NCBI RefSeq assembly: GCF_030936135.1
Contig: NC_082617.1
Coordinates: forward strand, 2,848,001 to 2,912,000
Direction of reading: 5' to 3'
DNA from: Gavia stellata
Taxonomy: Eukaryota > Chordata > Aves > Gaviiformes > Gaviidae
Length of the DNA stretch: 64,000 nucleotides
The notes beneath the pieces were generated by a model. That model did not search any database. It was given only the letters and a program-made list of their open reading frames with translations, and had not been told where the DNA came from. Made by a program: the position numbers and the translations under genes. Of this stretch, positions 57,151-64,000 are shown in pieces (the stretch's first letter is position 1; the number at the start of each line of letters is the position of its first letter).

Positions 57151-60100
57151 GCGGGGCTGATGTGAGCAACCTGCTGAATTATTTCTTCCTCTGCTTCCTC
57201 TTACTTTTTCCTCCCATCCCCTAAAAAAGCAAACCGACCAAGTCCCCCCCAAACCAACCAACCAAACAAAAAAAACGCAGCCCAGCACGGCTTCTTTCAC
57301 AGGAGCCTCCGCAGCCGGCGGTGGCCCCGGGAGGCGGCCGGAGGAGCCGGGCCCCCGCGTCCAGCCCTTCCCGGAGTCCTGCGGCCTCCCGGGGCTGCCG
57401 GCATCGCCGTGGCGGCGGCCCCGGACCGCCGGGCCCTTGTGCTCCTGGGTCTGACGGAGCGCCGAAATGCGTATTTCTTACGGCAGGGCGCTGGGGGGAG
57501 GCCGGGAGGAGACAGGCGATGTGATGTCCGGGCTGGCGGCTGCCCCTGCCCCAGCAGGAGGGGTGCCCAGCCGTTTGCCAGCACGGGCCGAGGCGAGCAG
57601 CCGTTTTGTAACACCTCGAATGAACTGGAACGCTTTGGGTTGTGGAAGTACCGGTCTGGGAGACGTCCAGGCTGAGTACGTGGTCCTGTTGTGTGCCGGG
57701 GGAGAGTGCCTGCCTGCAGGGCGGGCAGCTGCAGCAGCGGTGGTCTCCGCGGTGTTGGTGGTGCGGGAGGTGCCGGGGGTACGCGGGTGGCTGTTGCTCC
57801 AGGTGAGACCCAGGCCCTGTTGGGGGCTGGTGCGGTCCGTCAGGGCGGGGGGACGGGGATGGGCTGGGGGGGGGCGAGCGGCTGGGTTCAGATCTTCCAA
57901 ACTGGGAACTTGCTTCCCCACCCTAGAGAAGTCATTTGCGTTTACAAGTTGGTTTTGTGCTCAGTGCCATGGAAATGCAAACTGATTTGCTGTTTTCTCT
58001 GAGGTTGTCTTGCTTGCTTCTCCTATGTGCAGGCTTCCTCCTTTATAACAAACTATTGGGGGGGGGGGGGGAAAGACCAAAGAATGTAAAAATGCAAAGT
58101 CTCTTGAACAGAGACATCAGCCTGGATGATGGTGCCTATGCTTGCTTACATCTTGCTTTTGCAAGCACCTCTCCCAGTTGTTTGCAGTAGCTTTTTGGAA
58201 GCTTCCTCAGGAAAAAAATATCTAGGACAAGCACAGACTTGTAGCCTGTTTAACTCCTGTCGGAGCAAAACAGTTGCGCATCCAGCGTTTATCTCCTTGG
58301 AGGGTTCTCCCAGCCGTGCTTCTTCCAGCAAAGACGTTCTTAACGAAGTGTGGCTGACTTCCATTCTCGGCCCATCCTGTTGACTTCCACGCCTGTTCCT
58401 GAAGGCGCCTCTTGGGTGAGATGAGAGCGTTTGGCCTCGGAGGGCTCGGTTGTGCTGGCCCCTTGCACTGCCAGCTGGCTGGGGCTGGTCACGGTTACAC
58501 CTTGCTGTTGCCTGTACGACTCCCATCTTGGAGAAGAACTGCTAGGTTCTCCTCTATGCCAGATCTCCTTTGCTTCCCGGTGTGCTGCAGCTGGTTCTTG
58601 TGGGGAAGGAGGAAGGTGTTTCTTTGTTCTGGACCTTCTTTCTGCTTCCTTATTGCTTTGACTCTGAAACTTGGGTACTACAATACCCAAGTATTGGTCC
58701 TGAAGCCAGGCGGAGTTTTGCTCTTGGATCTGGTGTTTGCTGCTAATGCAGGGGTTTTGGTAAGAAGTTGGGGCAGATGAGCAGCGCTTTAGGAGAGCTG
58801 GTAGAAGCATCGACCCAAAATCTGAGGTGGGCCCTGTGTGGCTGTTCCTTCTGCTTCTATGCAGAGGTCACCTGAGCGGCTGTTTTGGGCTGAGGTCCCT
58901 GCAAATTGGCTTCGCTAGCTGGGGTGGAAACTTTCTATAACTGGTGTCTGAACCTGCCCAAATAAGTCACATTGGGATGTGACACCAATGTCTGCAGAGC
59001 GCAAGGTGACTCTTTGCTGTGTGTCCTCACTGCTGTTCTGTATCTTGTGGTCTCTGGTGTTTAAACCCTCCATGTTGGGGCCCCGGAGCTCTCAATGGGC
59101 ACCCTCTCCTTCCTTCTCGCTGAAGGAAGTGTCTCACCCTCAGAGGAGGAGGCTTGTGTAGCTGCTGAAACATCCTTTTTGGTGTGACAGCAGGCAACTA
59201 CTTGCTAGAAAGAGCTCTTAAAGGGGCCAGTCAGCCCTGTTGAGCTGCAGAGCTTCAGCAGCAGAGGGACCAGACTACCTCTGACATGCTGTGGCTTTCT
59301 GCTGGGGTGTGCAGAGAGGTGGGTGGCATCAATTTGCGTTATATAGTATATACACCTACACCTTCTGTGACCAGCAATGACTTTTCAGACTAATAAACAG
59401 CTCCCAGGAGAAGACACGAAGTCCTTGCCCATTCCAGTCTGGCCCACAGCACTGAGGCTTGGTGCTTTCCATTTGCTGAGCTGGACCAGTTCGGTGCAGT
59501 GGCTTTTCTCAGTGTTGTGGTTTTGGAGATCACAAATGCAAACAAGCCTGTATATGACTACTTCACACGGTAACTCGTTTTATGGCTCTTGGAAATTGCA
59601 CCTTCTGAAGGGTGGACAATACAAACAAACAAAGCTCCTTCTGCCTCGCTAAACACGCCAGAAATCTTGGGTCAGAGGAAAGCGTAACTGGAGACACACC
59701 TTTTGTGATCATAAATGCTCCCACCTACTCTGTCTTCCGTGCCAGCAGCCCTGCTGACTAGCAGTAATGGCTGTTCAGCAGCACATCTTCTTCAGCTGAC
59801 CCTGCGGCAGCGTCGCAAATGATGACTGGCCTTTGGTGACCCACGCAGACCTTCTGGGGAGGCACGCTTCTCCCCGTGGGTGAAGGTCCTTCCCTGAAAA
59901 CTTCCGAGCCTCGGGGGAGAGCGCTAATGGGAATGCAGAATTCCTAATCATTGTGCCTGGCTTGCTGGGTAAATCATCAAACACGGGTGTACAAAGAATA
60001 ATTAATCTTAACAGGAAGCTGGCGCTGGGACAGCTGGAGATGGAGTTAATTTGGGGGGAGGGAGGAGGGAAATAAGTTCGTTCAGGGCAGGCAGCCCCGG

Positions 60101-63100
60101 TTGCTGGCAGGAGCGTGCTGGAACAAAGGCTTCTGCTGCTCGGGGATGCTGGAGCACTTTCCTCTCAACTCGGCGGCTTCCAGGGGCCATGCAGATTATT
60201 TCGGTCCTGCTGCCTGCCATTCAGCGAGGTTTCTTGCGGGCAGAAGGGTAATGTTAAAATAACAGCCCTCTCTCCCAGGTCACGAAGAGTAAAGAAACTG
60301 CAAGTGCTTTCTGGAGCAGATTTCAGCACTTTGCTATTCTCAAACTCTATTATTTAGCTGTCCAGGTTTATGCAGTGATGACTTGACTTTAAAATCACTC
60401 CCTTGAACTGTAAAGCTCCAGACACAGGTACCTATGTCTGTTCATGCTCTAAAAGTACCCAGGTGTGTAATTCCCATTTCTGCAGAGCAGAGAGCCTGTG
60501 AATCGTAATTTCCTTCTCTAATCTTAAATGTAGTAAATATTCTCACTTCTCATATGGAGAACAGAGAAAGCTGGTGGTGAAGAAGGGGGTTGAAAAGCAG
60601 GTCACTTGAATCCTAACTCATGTGCCCAAACTAAAAGATGATTTCTGTTTCCCTAGAAGGGCAGTAGGAAGAAATTTGGGTTTGGCTAACATGTAAGGTA
60701 ATTCTGACGTGCGTGTAATCTGTGCCTTTCCTGAGGGGAAGAGGTGACACTGAAGGGCTCTGTTGGCCGTGATCCTCTCTACCACTTGACCTCTGATACA
60801 GAGGAAAAGATTGTTTCAGCTGAAGGGCTGTGACTTGGGCTGCTTGGGAAAGTGATGGTGAAAGGATGGATTCAGTGCCTGGTTAGTAGCTGAACCTTGC
60901 TCTGTCCTGAGTCAGAAGTTTGTCTGCTGTAAAGGTGGATTTGCAATTTCTGTGCTTGGCAGCATAGGTCACCTATACATCACCGGGGCGGGAGGGACCC
61001 CACGGCTGGTCTCTGCTTCGGGGTGCAGTGTGGCAAGGGAGGACAGTGCCTGCAGTGCGGAGCTGAGCAAGGGCACGGTGGGTTTGGAAGGCAGGAGTGG
61101 ATCGAAAGCTGTCGCTATCCCCAGCAATACCGGTAGTGCCCGGTGAGGTCCTTGAGCCGTCTGGCATCCGCTAGCGGCGGTGGGTGCCAGGACGAGGCGA
61201 GGCTGGCACTGATGCGCAGGAATGCTCACATATCGTTCTGCAGCATCGCTCCGGCAGGCTGGATGGCTCCTGCTATAGGGGAAGTGGATTAACTTTCTTT
61301 TCTCATTGTCTGGAGCGAGACAGCAGGGAGCTGTGTGGCCAAGTCTGTCTGAGGCTGTGGAACAAAAGAGGGATTTTTGCTCTCCTGGCTGGCTTGCTGC
61401 TCCAACTCCTCTGGAGTCAATAACTAATCACGAGATTGTTTTGTTTCTCTTGTCACTGCAGTGTGTGCCTCTCTCTGCTGCTCCCCCCGCCCGCGCACCA
61501 CTTGTGCTCATCTGAAAAACTCTTGTTTGCTGCTTTCCTTGGCGAGGAGACATGCTGCGGCCTCCCATCTCTTGTTTAACAAAATGGGAGAACAAGTGGA
61601 GTGGAGTTCTGTCGTCTGATTTGCTTCCAAGTGTGACAAACGGGGTGTGAGCACTTATTCCTTCCCTGGAGCAGCACAGAGCTGGCAGAGATGTAGCTTG
61701 TCTTTCAGGGCTGGAGTCAGGTAGGCAACAGGGAGGCTCCCTGGCTGGGAGGAAGAAATCTGCGGGTTTCCATCCCTCTCCTCCGGAGGCAGCTCCCCAT
61801 CCCTAGCGCGGCCCCGCAGGCAGGGTCGGGCGAGGAGGAGCAGCCGGGGAGGGTGATGGCTCGGGCCAGCCCCCCTGCCAAGGGAGGTGCGGGTGTATGG
61901 AAGGGCATGTTCTGCTCATAGCATGTTGTGGAATACCTTTTGCTGAAAGTCATCCTTGGGGAAGAGGAAGAAGTATGTCTGTAGAAGACACATAGCTGTC
62001 ACTTGACTTGGTGAAGTCTTGCTAGAGGCTCTCACAGCCAGGAAGAGGGGGACGGACATGCAGACCATCCTCTGCTGTCTGGAGAAGGGGATGCTCAGGC
62101 TCTTCCAAGGGAAGAATGGCAATGGGGTGGTTGGGTTGTGCTGCGAGGCTGCTGCAGACCTGACCTGTGCAAAAGCATAGAGAAAGGTGCTCTGCCAGGC
62201 ACTGGGGCAAGACTTTCTTCCTCCTGCTCAGGGCAGACGCTCCTGAAACAGCCTGGCAAGTGTGCCAGGGGCTGGGTTTTGGTTTGGTGCCTCTTTTCTT
62301 GAGGGCTGATTGCCAAGATATCCAACGTATAGCCTTTAGGCTACTGTTGTGACCTCTGAAGTCTGGCAACAGGGATTGCTGTGGAAGTTAATTACCTCTT
62401 TGTGCTGCTCTTCAAATCTGTTGCTCTTCAAATCTCTCATGTAGAAGTGCAAACTGCTTAGGAGAGGAGAAAATGAGCAAAGGACCAGACTGGTGCCAGT
62501 CAGCGGATTTTTGCCTTGTGCACAGTTGTGCTTGCCTGTGCTCCGAGTCCCTGGGTCGTGTCCAGGATCTGAAACGGGAGATGAAATGGCTTCAGACCAC
62601 AAAGATGTGCAGGCTTCTGTCTCCTTGTGATGACTTTTAAACAGCAACTCCACATCCCCCAACTCTCGTTGATGGCCAGTTAAAATGAGCTGATGGGGAG
62701 CCAGCGTCAAGTTTGAGCTGGGTGTTGTGCTGTGAATAAGCTTGTGGGTAGAGGCTTTTCATCAGAAAGTGGGTAGCTGTGGCTGGGTACCTCTTTGTCC
62801 AGCATCAGGTACTGTGTTCAGAGGGGTGGTCAGTGCCACGTGGTCGAATGGAATGGCTTGAGCAAACTCCTAAAGCTGTATTGGGACCTTGAGATGCTGG
62901 ATGATGGCAGTAGAAAGGATACGGGGGTGTCCTGAGGTAAGGATGGATGCTGCTTTTGACCCCCTCGACAAGATCAGGGTGGCATGTTAGTGCCAGCCTA
63001 GAATTATTTGGAGACCTAGTTTAAAAACACCTCAACCTCCGAGCACCTTGATCTTGATTAAAAAACAGACCTTATCAGATACCCGTAGCAAAAAGGCTGT

Positions 63101-64000
63101 TTCCAAGAAGCATGAATCATTTCTGGAGCACTAATGCTTATAACTTCCCATCCTTTGTTCTTGCTGACGGAACTGTGCTCTCCGTTGTTCTGGCTGCAGC
63201 AGCTCAGGCCAGAGGTAACAATGCTGGCAGCAGCTTGCTGTCCATCCCTCCTGAACGCACCCACCTGAATCCCAGATGCTCCCTGCCCTAAGACTTGAAT
63301 AAAACTGGCTGGGAAGGCAGCATCTCCTGGGAGGAAAGCTCAATGCCTGGGTATGAGTTGGTGCCTTCTTGATGGGCAGTGTCAGCATGGGACTGAATGT
63401 CAGGTCCAGGGGTTTAGCTTTTGGTCCTGAATGCTCCGTTTTCTATCTGCTGGGACCTCTGCAGGTGTCCAGCCTGACCGTGAGGACTGTCTTACCAACT
63501 TCTAGCACTCCTAGCACAGCGGGGGTTTGTTATGTATCTTGTGCTCTGATAATAACAAGAACATAAGTCGTTTTTCCAAACTGATGATCTTGCTATAAAT
63601 AGAGAATCCAGCTGCTTGCGTTGAATGGCATCAAAGAAAATCATGGGAGCAGCTCTTATGCACAATGAAGTGGATTCTGGCTGCTTTCTCCGAAGACGCT
63701 GGGGCTGGGGGAGGGGGATTTCTTGACAACCGAGACGTGCGAAAGCAATGCTCGAGAGCTTGCTGTGGCGTGTGAAATCTTCAGCGGGGAGCAGGTGAGG
63801 CAGCTGGGATCTCCCGTTGCGCCATCCCACGCTGCGCCTTCCTGCCTCCCCACCAGAGAACCTGCCTGCACTGGTACCCGGGCAGAATGAGGAGTCACTG
63901 AATGCACGGTTGCTTTACTGCTTATAAATAAGGCTTTTCAGGAAAAGGCACTTGAAACCTCCGGTGCTAGGAGGAGGTGAGCTGGCTCCGGGCTTGTGCC
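56826..64000 (+). other. ARRDC1 intron 1 (continues past window)
   Basis: Begins at the GT after exon 1. I looked for a frame resembling the next ARRDC1 exon (AIRVTCIG...) and saw none. A second GC-rich patch lies at 57300-57460 and a run of 14 G at 58058-58071. No nested gene or clear transposon was identified in these 7 kb. Confidence 0.7.
58058..58071. repeat. G homopolymer (14 G)
   Basis: Fourteen uninterrupted G within ARRDC1 intron 1. Such runs are prone to length change and sequencing error. Confidence 0.95.

Noticed and set aside
55997..57160. 387-codon plus-strand open frame across the 32-bp array and ARRDC1 promoter
   Set aside because: It reads through a tandem repeat, the promoter, ARRDC1 exon 1 in another frame and its donor site. 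It is an artefact of repeat and GC content.
57300..64000. Further ARRDC1 exons or a nested gene
   Set aside because: No frame matches the expected second ARRDC1 exon, and all open frames are short and unrelated to known proteins.

Overview
This window is vertebrate nuclear DNA, almost certainly from a bird. Six CR1 LINE fragments of avian or sauropsid type are scattered through it. The genes have introns with GT/AG junctions, and the DNA is GC-rich with CpG islands, as on a microchromosome. I recognise four protein-coding genes: (1) an intronless-CDS rhodopsin-class GPCR of the P2Y/OXGR1/SUCNR1 group, 10593-11516 (+); (2) a TOPORS-like RING E3 ubiquitin ligase, 17765-19102 (-); (3) a complete seven-exon glutamine synthetase gene, coding span 35184-41008 (+); (4) exon 1 of ARRDC1, 56708-56825 (+), whose other exons lie beyond the right edge.

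Layout. 1-10.5 kb: no supported gene; one CR1 3' end near 0.9-1.2 kb. 10.5-12.2 kb: the receptor, with a candidate poly(A) signal. 16.9-20.5 kb: the TOPORS-like gene sits between two CR1 pieces that read as neighbouring parts of one element. 20.5-34 kb: no supported gene; a longer CR1 (23.4-24.2 kb) next to an (AT)16 microsatellite and a 30-bp tandem repeat, and a short CR1 near 27.1 kb. 34.05-34.44 kb: a minisatellite of 16 units of 24 bp, then an AT-rich block, then the CpG-island TATA promoter of the glutamine synthetase gene. 41-43 kb: its 3' UTR with three candidate poly(A) signals. 43.2-43.8 kb: a CpG island with no gene I can assign. 44-56 kb: no supported gene; one unclassified repeat-like block near 46 kb and one ancient CR1 near 52 kb. 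56.0-56.5 kb: a 32-bp tandem array directly upstream of the ARRDC1 CpG-island promoter. 56.8-64 kb: ARRDC1 intron 1.

The four genes do not form a pathway: a membrane receptor, a nuclear ubiquitin/SUMO-type ligase, a nitrogen-metabolism enzyme and an arrestin-like trafficking adaptor. I found no clear new biological system. The observations most worth a second look are these. The glutamine synthetase looks like a divergent paralogue of classical GLUL and has lost one of the two acetyl-degron lysines. The receptor lacks the two arginines that its nearest relatives use to bind carboxylates. The TOPORS-like gene appears to interrupt a CR1 element and carries a homogenised 17-residue repeat. Two unusual tandem arrays lie just upstream of the promoters of genes 3 and 4. 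Gene identities rest on recognising the translated proteins and on exon phase; no database search was possible.
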